Origin: Lachnospiraceae bacterium
Lineage (GTDB): Bacteria > Bacillota > Clostridia > Lachnospirales > Lachnospiraceae
Direction of reading: 5' to 3'
Assembly: GCA_017557525.1 (NCBI GenBank)
Contig: JAFYYN010000111.1
Span: 1 to 64,000 of the forward strand
DNA: 64,000 nucleotides
The position numbers were made by a program, and so were the translations under genes. Positions 1 to 6,726 of the stretch are shown in pieces. Positions within the stretch are counted from its first letter, which is position 1. Each line of letters opens with the position of its first letter. The notes beneath the pieces were generated by a model, which searched no databases, was not told the DNA's origin, and saw only the letters and a program-made list of their open reading frames with translations.

Positions 1-77
1 GTTTGGAATCATAACTTCCAGTTTGGAATTGTAAAATCTACTTTTTGCCCTCCTTCTCTGATATCTGGAATTAACTA

Positions 78-953
78 TTGCAAACACATAGCCAAGTCGA
101 AATTTACTTTTCCGAACAGGAACTTAAATTTTCAACTCAGCATGAAATCATAGTTTTCTCTGAAAATAATGAATCTGCAATGTTTACATCTAATGCTGAA
201 CCTTCAAAGATACAAGTTAACGCTATAACAGAATACGATAAACCTGATAATGGTATTGAATTCAGAACCATTGTAATAGGATATAATGACGCATTCCTTA
301 CAATATTGCAAGAACTTCCGGAAGATATTCGAAAAGTCACTCTTGTTAACAATTTTGATTATGATAAAGACGAAATAAAACGCATTGCTAATGAAAGAGA
401 TATGGAAATAGAGTATTATTACGATGATATTTCTAAAGAAAGCAATCTTGTAAAATTGGTTAGAACTGCGGAACATATAATTATCTTGAATGACCACGAA
501 AAGGATGAAGACGAAGCTGACATGGATGTGATCTTTTATTTGTTAAGTTTTAGGGATATAAGAATGAGGCTTCGGTTAGACTATAATATAACTGCTGAAA
601 TGAGATCCGAAAAAAATCAGAAATTGGTATTGACGGATGATCACATTGACTTTGTGGTTTCTTCACGAATGACTTCCCTGATACTTGTCCAATTGGCAGA
701 GAACCCTGAACTTATAGAAGTTTTCAAGGAATTGTTATCAATTAAAGGAAATGAGTTACATCTTAAAAGTGCTTCTACATATGGATGCATAGGGGAGTAT
801 ACTTGCGCTGAATTGAGATACTTCGCTTTGATGAATGGTTGGATAATGATCGGATTTATGAATAAAGGCGGTGAAAGTGTCTTTAATCCTTCTTTGAATG
901 AAACGATATCATTAGGTTACGACAGCAGCCTTATTGTTATTGCCAGAAGGTAA
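78..953 (+). pseudogene. CASTOR/POLLUX-like ion channel, C-terminal remnant
   Basis: The 291-residue product resembles the C-terminal regulatory half of CASTOR/POLLUX/DMI1-type cation channels. It has a Rossmann-like start (TIVIGYNDAFLTILQEL), an acidic strand-turn region, and a second block near residues 160-230. No transmembrane segment or pore is present, although bacterial relatives carry these in an N-terminal half. The only possible start is TTG at 78, right after an in-frame TAA at 72-74, with another in-frame stop at 12-14 and no Shine-Dalgarno sequence. I therefore read it as a 5'-truncated remnant. A stand-alone RCK-like protein is the alternative. Family confidence is moderate and truncation is inferred from the missing membrane part. 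Confidence 0.5.
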
Positions 954-972
954 CTCATAATATATATATAAA

Positions 973-999
973 AGTTCACAGTGACATGTACTGTGAACT
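973..999. repeat. 27-bp palindromic repeat, copy 1
   Basis: Arms AGTTCACAGT and ACTGTGAACT form a perfect 10-bp inverted repeat around a 7-nt centre (GACATGT). A second copy with the same arms lies at 2433-2459. The two copies bracket the Rpn-type nuclease gene. There is no T-run, so it is not a typical terminator. Confidence 0.8.
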
Positions 1000-1040
1000 C
1001 GTTGAAAAAATATAGTAGCGCCAAAAAAGTAGAAAGAATG

Positions 1041-1079
1041 ATGCCACCCTTAGTTAGATCAAAGGGTGGCATAGTTTTT
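1041..1079 (+). terminator. Intrinsic terminator between convergent genes
   Basis: An 11-bp perfect stem (ATGCCACCCTT, 1041-1051; AAGGGTGGCAT, 1062-1072) is followed by AGTTTTTA on the + strand. It lies between the channel remnant and the convergent nuclease gene, whose stop codon touches the T-run. On the minus strand the T-tract is poorer, so bidirectional use is possible but weaker. Confidence 0.75.
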
Positions 1080-1968
1080 AGAGTTGTCCGAGCTGCTTTT
1101 TTAGAGCATTTATTTCTTCTATAAGTGCGGCATTCCTAGCTTCAGCTTCGTCAGCACGACGCTTTTCTTTTTCGGTGTTTTGAATTTCAGAAAAGCGACC
1201 ATCGTTAAAGCCATCTTCATAAATATTATTCATTGTTTTCTTTTCGTCATATTCTGTAAGAACCATACCAATCACCTCACTTTTGTGTTTCTTCAGGTAT
1301 TCTGCCAGTATGTTGTTCCTAATGCACCAGTCTACAGCAAAGTTAACTGCTTTTTCTAAAGAATAGCCTGAAGCGGTGTATCTTCTTATCTTATCTATAA
1401 ATGTAGCATAACTGTTAAGAGTCTCGCACTTTTGCATGAGTTCAATGTTATGCCCTAAGTTAATATTGAGCATTATAGCTGTCCATTCGAATTCACCGCT
1501 TTTTATAGGTTGAATGAATGCATCTGATAGGTGCAGAATGGCTTTTTCTTCCTTGAATTCAGGATCATTGCAGAAAACATAGAACTGTGGCGACGGAATC
1601 TTTTTAAGCTTGGATGTGTTGATATCTATATTGTTTTCAATAAGAAATTTTTCATACATCTTAGCATGATACAGAAACCCTCTTAGTGGCATGTTAGGGT
1701 TATAGGTGGATTGCTGTTCGTGTAGGCAGATATAGCTGTCAAGTATATACCCGATATCGTTTTTCATGCCCATATAAACCGCATCTTCTATGGTATAAAT
1801 CTGTAGCATCGTTTCATCGGTATAGTTTGAACCATTCAATGCATTATACAGGGAAAGCATACTCGTCCTGTTATCAGCGGAACCGAACAATCTCTTGAAC
1901 AATCTGTCCTTATGTTCTCTGTTAATGAGTGTCACTTTTTTACGGCTTTTCTTGTTTTTTGATCGCAT
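1078..1968 (-). CDS. Rpn family recombination-promoting nuclease / putative transposase
   Basis: This is a PD-(D/E)XK family protein of the Rpn/YhgA-like transposase group. The core is visible as NDIGYILD, then the HEQQST catalytic segment (ExQ type) and the family hallmark NPNMPLRG near residues 70-95. The C-terminus is a charged coiled coil with a degraded 'YEDGFNDGR' tail typical of these proteins. I start at ATG 1968 because rc GGAG lies 5 nt upstream; an upstream in-frame start at 2013 would add 15 residues without a ribosome-binding site. Rpn proteins in Escherichia coli are DNA nucleases that promote RecA-independent recombination; that role here is inferred. The gene sits between two copies of a 27-bp palindrome and beside a toxin-like locus, so the neighbourhood is accessory. 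Confidence 0.85.
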   Translation of the reverse strand: MRSKNKKSRKKVTLINREHKDRLFKRLFGSADNRTSMLSLYNALNGSNYTDETMLQIYTIEDAVYMGMKNDIGYILDSYICLHEQQSTYNPNMPLRGFLYHAKMYEKFLIENNIDINTSKLKKIPSPQFYVFCNDPEFKEEKAILHLSDAFIQPIKSGEFEWTAIMLNINLGHNIELMQKCETLNSYATFIDKIRRYTASGYSLEKAVNFAVDWCIRNNILAEYLKKHKSEVIGMVLTEYDEKKTMNNIYEDGFNDGRFSEIQNTEKEKRRADEAEARNAALIEEINALKKQLGQL

Positions 1969-2308
1969 CTTTTCTCCATTTCTAGATAGGAAAAAAGAAC
2001 AGTCAAGTAACAAGACAATCTTCTCCTTTAGTTAGAATACGCTTTCAGTAGATGCCGTGTGTTTGGACTGATACTCAGATCCTATCTGTTAAGTTTTTTA
2101 AGCAGGAATAGAATCCGAATGTTCGAGGTGGTATCTTTAAGAAGGTATCCGAACGTTGGAGAACCATAGAGCAGTATGTGGGAAGTATACGATACGAAAT
2201 TTAAGTATACGATGTCCCTTTGTAGATTAATACGGGAAAGTTGGTATCCCGTAAGTAAGTTTTGTTTTAGGTATCTATGGCATAAGTCTTATTTCGTGCT
2301 CTGATTAT
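1969..2308 (-). other. Long untranslated leader of the Rpn gene
   Basis: About 340 nt separate a good promoter from the nuclease start and contain no plausible gene. The stretch has short internal repeats: GTATACGA occurs twice about 20 nt apart near 2187-2214, and CCGAA(C/T)GTT occurs twice near 2116-2156. I see no known riboswitch signature. Confidence 0.4.
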
Positions 2309-2337
2309 AATATATCACAGGGAAACTTGGAATGCAA
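2309..2337 (-). promoter_or_regulatory. Probable sigma-A promoter of the Rpn gene
   Basis: On the minus strand TTGCAT (2337-2332) is followed by 17 nt and TATATT (2314-2309); an overlapping TATAAT (2309-2304) is also present. It faces the nuclease gene and would produce a leader of about 340 nt. Confidence 0.5.
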
Positions 2338-2417
2338 GAATAATTTTCACTTAGAACTTAGAACCATTCACAGAATTTAGCTTTTTTCTGCTTTCAAATA
2401 TACGTTAAATGACAAGT

Positions 2418-2459
2418 AAGTTCACAGTGACGAGTTCACAGTGACGTGCACTGTGAACT
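2418..2459. repeat. 27-bp palindromic repeat, copy 2, with a tandem half-copy
   Basis: The palindrome at 2433-2459 has the same 10-bp arms as copy 1 and centre GACGTGC. It is preceded by a partial duplication (AAGTTCACAGTGACG, 2418-2432), so the half-site is in tandem. It lies upstream of the Rpn promoter, which makes the pair flank the complete nuclease transcription unit. Confidence 0.8.
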
Positions 2460-2527
2460 TAGTCCGTTTTGTGTTTAAAATAGAGAAATTTCCCAGAAAA
2501 ATAAGCATCTTTACGAATAAAAATAAT

Positions 2528-2556
2528 TTGACAAATACAGGATTCAGTGTTATTAT
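2528..2556 (+). promoter_or_regulatory. Promoter of the antisense RNA
   Basis: TTGACA (2528-2533), 17-nt spacer, extended -10 TGTTATTAT (hexamer 2551-2556). This is among the strongest promoters in the window, yet no protein gene lies downstream. It points into the 3' end of the small toxin-like gene on the other strand. Confidence 0.75.
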
Positions 2557-2562
2557 AATTGT

Positions 2563-2661
2563 ATAAAAGGAGTACCGCTATAAAACAGACTTTACAGACG
2601 GTTTACCTTAGATTTTGTGCAAGAAAGCAACCTTATCCTTGGCGTGGGCGGTTGCTTTTCT
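2563..2661 (+). ncRNA. Putative antisense antitoxin RNA (about 100 nt)
   Basis: Transcription from the strong promoter at 2528-2556 would start near 2563 and stop at the shared terminator stem at 2624-2658. The RNA is complementary to the last codons and 3' end of the 51-codon minus-strand toxin-like gene, with about 30-45 nt of overlap. Convergent transcription across one bidirectional terminator is the arrangement of known type I pairs such as txpA/RatA, bsrG/SR4 and the pAD1 par locus. Its 5' part carries AGTACCGCT and a GACGGTTT-CCTTAGAT block, both also present in the leader of the toxin mRNA. The RNA is inferred from promoter, terminator and context only. Confidence 0.6.
2624..2658. terminator. 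Bidirectional terminator shared by toxin and antisense RNA
   Basis: A 9-bp stem AAAGCAACC (2624-2632) / GGTTGCTTT (2650-2658) with a 17-nt loop is followed by TTTTCTT on the + strand and by TTTCTT on the - strand. The toxin stop codon (2635-2633) lies in the loop next to the stem. Confidence 0.65.
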
Positions 2662-2788
2662 TATGCTCAAAATGTTCAAGTAACTTTAGCACGAGTTGAG
2701 CAACAGCTGCTATAGCTACAACTACTTGTGCCGTAACTTGAATTATCTGTAACAAATTACTAAGCTCCTTTCGATATACTATCCCCAT
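2633..2788 (-). CDS. Putative type I toxin, 51-residue hydrophobic peptide
   Basis: The peptide is one hydrophobic helix (about residues 13-37, rich in Val, Ala, Leu and Ile) followed by a basic tail (HKKSNRPRQ). This is the profile of TxpA/BsrG/holin-like membrane toxins. ATG at 2788 has a strong AAAGGGGG site 8 nt upstream; a second in-frame start, TTG at codon 12, follows its own AAAGGAG, giving a 40-residue form. The leader of about 96 nt can form a 5' stem (ACCGCT with AGCGG), and TTCCC (2814-2810) can pair with the GGGGG of the ribosome-binding site. Both are common in type I toxin mRNAs. The promoter abuts a LexA box. No sequence homologue is claimed; the call rests on architecture. 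Confidence 0.65.
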   Translation of the reverse strand: MGIVYRKELSNLLQIIQVTAQVVVAIAAVAQLVLKLLEHFEHKKSNRPRQG

Positions 2789-2890
2789 AAAACATACCCC
2801 CTTTCTTTAGGGAAGTCTGCAATGTTTACAGTAACATCTAAGGAAAAACCGTCCGCTACCATCTATTCTTGTCTAAGCGGTACTATAGTT

Positions 2891-2919
2891 ATTATACTAT
2901 ATATGTCAGTGCAAGTCAA
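2891..2919 (-). promoter_or_regulatory. Promoter of the toxin-like gene
   Basis: On the minus strand TTGACT (2919-2914), a 17-nt spacer and TATAAT (2896-2891) form a near-consensus promoter, predicting a start near 2884. The base next to the -35 element on the upstream side is the first base of a LexA box, so LexA binding would block RNA polymerase. Confidence 0.75.
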
Positions 2920-2932
2920 GAACAAATGTTCT
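2919..2932. promoter_or_regulatory. LexA (SOS) box at the toxin promoter
   Basis: AGAACAAATGTTCT is a perfect GAAC-N4-GTTC palindrome, the Gram-positive LexA/DinR consensus core. Read on the minus strand it is AGAACATTTGTTCT, identical over 14 bp to the box in front of the Y-family polymerase at 10231-10244. It overlaps the edge of the toxin -35 element. Confidence 0.75.
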
Positions 2933-3041
2933 TTTTGGCGCTTTTTTATCACCTTTAACGAAGTGTTGAACGATAAATATAGATTTTTCTAATATAATTA
3001 ATGGCAAATATAAATTATGCAAAAAGGAGGTAGAGTAGTCT

Positions 3042-3296
3042 ATGGGAGGATTTGTTTTAAAAACAGAATTAGATATAGCGTTGGAAAATGGAATTGAGAT
3101 TGGTGAAGAAAGAGGTAAAGCTAAGGGAAAGGCAGAAGGAAAAGCAGAGGAAAGAGACTGCCTGAATAGTCTCAACGCCAAGTTGGTAGAAGAAAACCGT
3201 ACCGAAGATCTGAAAAGATCATTTACTGATCCTGAGTTCCAGAAGAAACTCCTATTCGAGTATTTCCCTGAAAAATATCCTGAATACGCAGTTTGA
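3042..3296 (+). CDS. Small charged coiled-coil protein, Rpn-type C-terminal tail
   Basis: The 84-residue product has a central Lys/Glu/Gly repeat (EERGKAKGKAEGKAEER) and an ending (FTDPEFQKKLLFEYF) that resemble C-terminal tails of Rpn/PD-(D/E)XK transposase-like proteins in Lachnospiraceae. The nuclease core is absent, so it may be the leftover end of a second such gene. An AAAAAGGAGG site lies about 13 nt before the ATG, farther than ideal, and no convincing promoter precedes it. Whether it is made is uncertain. Confidence 0.4.
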   Translation: MGGFVLKTELDIALENGIEIGEERGKAKGKAEGKAEERDCLNSLNAKLVEENRTEDLKRSFTDPEFQKKLLFEYFPEKYPEYAV

Positions 3297-3309
3297 TACA
3301 TGAAAATTT

Positions 3310-3342
3310 ACCCCGCCTGGGAATATGGGAGGGGATTTTTAT
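3310..3342 (+). terminator. Possible terminator
   Basis: ACCCCGCC and GGGAGGGG can pair imperfectly around a short loop and are followed by ATTTTTATT. It sits directly after the 84-residue gene. The stem is GC-rich but contains a mismatch. Confidence 0.45.
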
Positions 3343-3354
3343 TCTTAAAAATGA

Positions 3355-3645
3355 TCAAAACAGGTCTGCAAAAAATCCTTTACTGAACAGAAATACTATG
3401 ACGGCGATGTGCAGTACAAGTATTAAGGGCATACCGATAACAAAGTATATATGCTTAGTCTTGTGCCTAAACGCATACATGCCAAGCCAGGTACCGAGGC
3501 TGCCGCCTATAAAGCTGATGAGAAACAGGGTACTTTCCTTGATCCTCCATTTATTGTTCTTGGCCTTTTTCTTGTCGATCCCCATAATGGCAAAGCCGAT
3601 GATATTCATTACTGCCAGATAGGAAAAAAAGATAATGTATTTCAT
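3355..3645 (-). CDS. DUF1294 family small membrane protein
   Basis: The 96-residue protein has several membrane segments and the family pattern MGIDKKKAKNNKWRIKE followed by LFLISFIGGSLGTWLGMYAFRHKT, which defines DUF1294. Function is unknown. The start is ATG 3645, with GGAG 7 nt upstream on the minus strand; a TTG two codons earlier (3651) has no well-spaced site. It is a single gene between the accessory segment and the divergent 3854 gene. Confidence 0.85.
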   Translation of the reverse strand: MKYIIFFSYLAVMNIIGFAIMGIDKKKAKNNKWRIKESTLFLISFIGGSLGTWLGMYAFRHKTKHIYFVIGMPLILVLHIAVIVFLFSKGFFADLF

Positions 3646-3722
3646 GGTCAAACTCCTTTAGATGCATTGAAATTTGTCTACAGCATGATCCTATATGCGA
3701 AAGTCATATGACTCCTGTGCAT

Positions 3723-3752
3723 AACATACCATATTTCATATGGCTTTTGCAA
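3723..3752 (-). promoter_or_regulatory. Probable promoter of the DUF1294 gene
   Basis: On the minus strand TTGCAA (3752-3747), an 18-nt spacer and TATGTT (3728-3723) lie about 80 nt before the start codon. Confidence 0.4.
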
Positions 3753-3780
3753 GTTTTTTTACGCTTCCTTAGTGTTATTA

Positions 3781-3809
3781 TTGAATTCCTAAGGGAAATA
3801 GTGTATAAT
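3781..3809 (+). promoter_or_regulatory. Promoter of the 3854-nadE gene cluster
   Basis: TTGAAT (3781-3786), 17-nt spacer, TATAAT (3804-3809). It is followed by the four co-directional genes from 3854 to 10017, whose gaps are all about 35 nt or less. Confidence 0.6.
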
Positions 3810-3853
3810 AACTATAACTGCTCTTGAAAAACTAGCTAAATGGGGAAAAGCAC

Positions 3854-4738
3854 GTGGGAACGGTCTATGACGAGATAAAGAAAAAGTTTATACTTGAGAA
3901 AGCCTATGATGACTGGGCGGAATATCGTGCTTATCTTACCGATACAGTTATCGGACTTGGAAAGGATGCCCCTTCAAAAACGGTTTGCGTGATAGGTGCC
4001 GGGCCGTGCAATGATATAGATTTGCACAAGCTGTGCGGTGCCTTTAAGCAGGTGACATTGCTGGACTGTGATGCGGCATCCATGGGGTTTGCACTTAAAA
4101 GGCTCAATAATCCTGAGATATGGAAGATGTACCTTGTCGAGCGCTCTCTTACCGGTATAAAGGAAAAGGATATCTCGGACTTCTGTGATAAGGTTTTATC
4201 AGATTTACGGGATATGGGCAGCCGGCTTAACGCTGATACTTTTGAGAAGGTAATCTGCTCAAATGTTGAGAGCCTAAGGAAAAGGATGATAAGCTCTGAG
4301 GGTGACCTGGTAAATACTATCCCCAAAAGTGATATAGTAGTCTGTAACGGAGTTTTCAGCCAGCTATTTTCTACAATTTTGTTTTTTATAAGGTCCTGTG
4401 CGGGCAGTCTGCCGGATCGGATGATACCGGCAGCTATGAAAACAGCCGATAAGGCTGATTTGATCTTTAAAGAGTTGAGCAAAGAGCTGGTCCCCATCAT
4501 TACCCGTGCGATAATCAGATCTGCTAAGGATTTTGCGGTATTTGGAAATGAGTATTCTGAAAACAGCCCGGTTGAGGGCGCATGCAGATGTATAGAGGCT
4601 GTAAGAGACGCAGGAGTGATTAGCGAAACAAAGGCAATATGGGATTTTAACCCTAAAGAAAATGTAAAATATGAGATGCTTCTCCAGGTTGTTAGAGGAA
4701 GAGTATATAGATTTTGCAGGCATGTTACAGATGTGTAA
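3854..4738 (+). CDS. Rossmann-fold protein of unknown function, methyltransferase-like
   Basis: I do not recognise a named family. Around residues 43-75 a strand-glycine loop-acid pattern is visible (VCVIGAGPCNDIDL, then QVTLLDCDAAS), which resembles the SAM-binding start of class I methyltransferases. Later a VVCNGVFSQL segment could be the family's fourth strand. The protein is 294 residues, has no signal peptide, and is probably cytoplasmic. GTG is used as start with GGGGAAAA 5 nt upstream; no ATG fits. It is first in a run leading to nadE and a phosphatase, but nothing in the sequence identifies a substrate. Confidence 0.5.
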   Translation: MGTVYDEIKKKFILEKAYDDWAEYRAYLTDTVIGLGKDAPSKTVCVIGAGPCNDIDLHKLCGAFKQVTLLDCDAASMGFALKRLNNPEIWKMYLVERSLTGIKEKDISDFCDKVLSDLRDMGSRLNADTFEKVICSNVESLRKRMISSEGDLVNTIPKSDIVVCNGVFSQLFSTILFFIRSCAGSLPDRMIPAAMKTADKADLIFKELSKELVPIITRAIIRSAKDFAVFGNEYSENSPVEGACRCIEAVRDAGVISETKAIWDFNPKENVKYEMLLQVVRGRVYRFCRHVTDV

Positions 4739-4770
4739 GTAAGTCTAAGGCATAATATAGGATAAGAGAT

Positions 4771-6714
4771 ATGAAAAACAATTTGATACAGGTGGCAGCT
4801 GCTGCACCTAAGTTTAAGGTAGGAGATATTGAATATAATACTGAGCAGATAATTGAGATCATTGAGAAAGAGAGCGATTGCGGAGTTATAGTATTTCCGG
4901 AGCTTTGCATTACGGGCTATACCTGTGCCGATCTTTTCTTAAGCGATCTTTTGCTTGTCAAATCCGAAGAGGCTCTGATCAAGATCGCAGAGGCAACAAG
5001 CGGAAAAAATATGACTGCAGTTGTGGGTGTTCCCTACCGCTATGACAACTGCCTCTATAACTGCGCAGCCGTTCTTTCGGCAGGAAATATCAAAGCTTTA
5101 GTGCCCAAGATATATATACCCAACTATTCCGAGTTTTATGAGTGCCGGTGGTTTACCTCAGGGAAAAAGATTACCGGTAAAACCATAACGATAGGCGGTA
5201 CTGATGTACTGTTTGGTACCGATATACTTGCCTATGATCCTGCAACCAACGCTGTTTTGGGCACGGAAATATGTGAAGATCTGTGGGTACCTGACAAGCC
5301 GAGCACACATCTGGCACTTGCAGGAGCTAATATCATAGCAAATCCTTCGGCTTCCGATGAGCTCATTGGCAAACAGGAGTACAGGACCGAGCTTGTAAGA
5401 CAGCAGAGCGGTGCCTGCTACTGTGCATATGTTTATGCTTCATCAGGTACGATGGAAAGCAGCACAGACCTTGTATTTTCTGGACATTCCATCATTGCTC
5501 AGAATGGGAGTGTTTTTGCTGAGAGCATTTTCCCGGAGTATCCAAATGTGGAAAAGGCTTTGGTTGATATAGGATGCATCATGCACGACAGGAGAAGGCA
5601 GAATACCTTTGATAACTGTGGCGCAAATTATCGCAGGGTTATGGTAAGGATACAGGCGGCAGGCTCCGACGAGGCAGGTATCAGCGAAATGCGTGATATC
5701 TTAAACAGATTTTCATTCCCCGTAGCCAGAAATCCCTTTGTACCGTCGGATGAGAGCATAAGGGATAAGCGATGCCGCAGGATACTTCAGATACAGGCAA
5801 ACGGTCTCGCCACAAGAGTGCGCTCGACAGGTATAAAAAAGCTTGTTATAGGTATTTCGGGCGGCCTTGATTCCACGCTGGCTTTACTTGTATGCAAAGA
5901 GGCTAAAAAACTGGTACCGGATATACAGATAATCGCTTATACGATGCCCAATAAGGGAAATACCTCGGACCTTACCTATAACAATGCCAATAAGCTGATG
6001 GAGCTTTTGGCTGATGAGGCACATGAGGTCCCAATCTTAGAGGGTGTGCAGCTGCATCTGACTCAGCTCGGTCATGAGCTTACCTATCAGGGTGAGGGAG
6101 ATGTTGCTTACGAAAATGCCCAGGCCAGGATGAGAACATATATCCTGATGGATGCCGCAAATATGAAGGGCGGTCTCGTTGTAGGTACGGGTGATCTTTC
6201 TGAGCTGGCTCTCGGATGGTGCACTTATAATGGCGACCATATGTCGATGTATGCCGTAAATGCATCGGTACCCAAAACGCTGGTTAAATTTATCTGCAAA
6301 TCCTATGCATATATATGCGGAAATGAAAGCTTAAAGGAAGTACTCCTTTCTATCTGTGACACCCCGATAACTCCTGAGCTTACTCCGGCTGTGGACGGTC
6401 AGATAGCGCAGATGACTGAGGAAAAGATAGGAAAGTATGATCTTAATGATTTCTTCCTTTTCTATACCTTAAGATACGGCTTTGAACCATCAAGGAGTAT
6501 TGCGTATGCCTTAAGGGCTTATCCCGAGCTTTCAGAAGAAAAGGTGATGAAGGCAGCGGAGAATTTCTTTAAGAGATTTTTCAGCCAGCAGTTTAAGCGG
6601 AGCTGTCTGCCGGATGGACCTAAGGTCGGTTCTGTTACACTTTCACCCAGAGGTGACTGGCGTATGCCGAGTGATGCTTCGTCAAAGCTGTGGACGGGCG
6701 ATTGTTTTGAATAA
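4771..6714 (+). CDS. nadE: Glutamine-dependent NAD(+) synthetase
   Basis: This enzyme makes NAD+ from deamido-NAD+, ATP and glutamine. The N-terminal nitrilase-type glutaminase domain shows the catalytic triad regions: Glu in VFPELCITGY, Lys in LVPKIYIPN, and Cys in GTEICEDLW near residue 167. The C-terminal synthetase domain has the ATP-pyrophosphatase loop GISGGLDSTLAL near residue 361 and the SELALGWCTYNGDHMSMY segment. At 647 residues it has the length of the glutamine-dependent form, so no separate glutaminase is needed. The ATG at 4771 follows a weak AGGATAAGAG site. The gene follows the 3854 gene after a 32-nt gap and probably shares its transcript. Confidence 0.95.
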   Translation: MKNNLIQVAAAAPKFKVGDIEYNTEQIIEIIEKESDCGVIVFPELCITGYTCADLFLSDLLLVKSEEALIKIAEATSGKNMTAVVGVPYRYDNCLYNCAAVLSAGNIKALVPKIYIPNYSEFYECRWFTSGKKITGKTITIGGTDVLFGTDILAYDPATNAVLGTEICEDLWVPDKPSTHLALAGANIIANPSASDELIGKQEYRTELVRQQSGACYCAYVYASSGTMESSTDLVFSGHSIIAQNGSVFAESIFPEYPNVEKALVDIGCIMHDRRRQNTFDNCGANYRRVMVRIQAAGSDEAGISEMRDILNRFSFPVARNPFVPSDESIRDKRCRRILQIQANGLATRVRSTGIKKLVIGISGGLDSTLALLVCKEAKKLVPDIQIIAYTMPNKGNTSDLTYNNANKLMELLADEAHEVPILEGVQLHLTQLGHELTYQGEGDVAYENAQARMRTYILMDAANMKGGLVVGTGDLSELALGWCTYNGDHMSMYAVNASVPKTLVKFICKSYAYICGNESLKEVLLSICDTPITPELTPAVDGQIAQMTEEKIGKYDLNDFFLFYTLRYGFEPSRSIAYALRAYPELSEEKVMKAAENFFKRFFSQQFKRSCLPDGPKVGSVTLSPRGDWRMPSDASSKLWTGDCFE

Positions 6715-6726
6715 ATCATATAAAGA

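Larger units (their letters stand above)
2571..2884. repeat. Inverted leader repeats enclosing the toxin-like gene
   Basis: Two blocks recur in opposite orientation at the edges. AGTACCGCT is at 2571-2579 (+) and 2884-2876 (-). GACGGTTTACCTTAGAT is at 2597-2613 (+) and reappears as GACGGTTTTTCCTTAGAT at 2853-2836 (-). Each lies just downstream of its own promoter, so both transcripts would carry similar, not complementary, 5' leaders. Confidence 0.8.

Noticed and set aside
1-40. GTTTGGAAT repeated at 1 and 21
   Set aside because: Only 9 bp repeat and the window starts here; it could be an insertion element end but there is nothing to support it.
2125-2135. GAGGTGGTATC, resembling the T-box motif GGGTGGNACCGCG
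   Set aside because: The GCG end is missing, no specifier stem or terminator follows, and no amino-acid gene lies downstream on that strand.
2614-2682. Short + strand frame through the antisense RNA terminator (22 hydrophobic codons from TTG)
   Set aside because: No ribosome-binding site and it runs across the terminator stem; it is more simply the complement of the toxin gene's 3' end.
3293-3711. Two + strand reading frames (3293-3622, 3451-3711) opposite the DUF1294 gene
   Set aside because: They are shadows of DUF1294: no ribosome-binding site and no recognisable protein pattern, while the minus frame has both.
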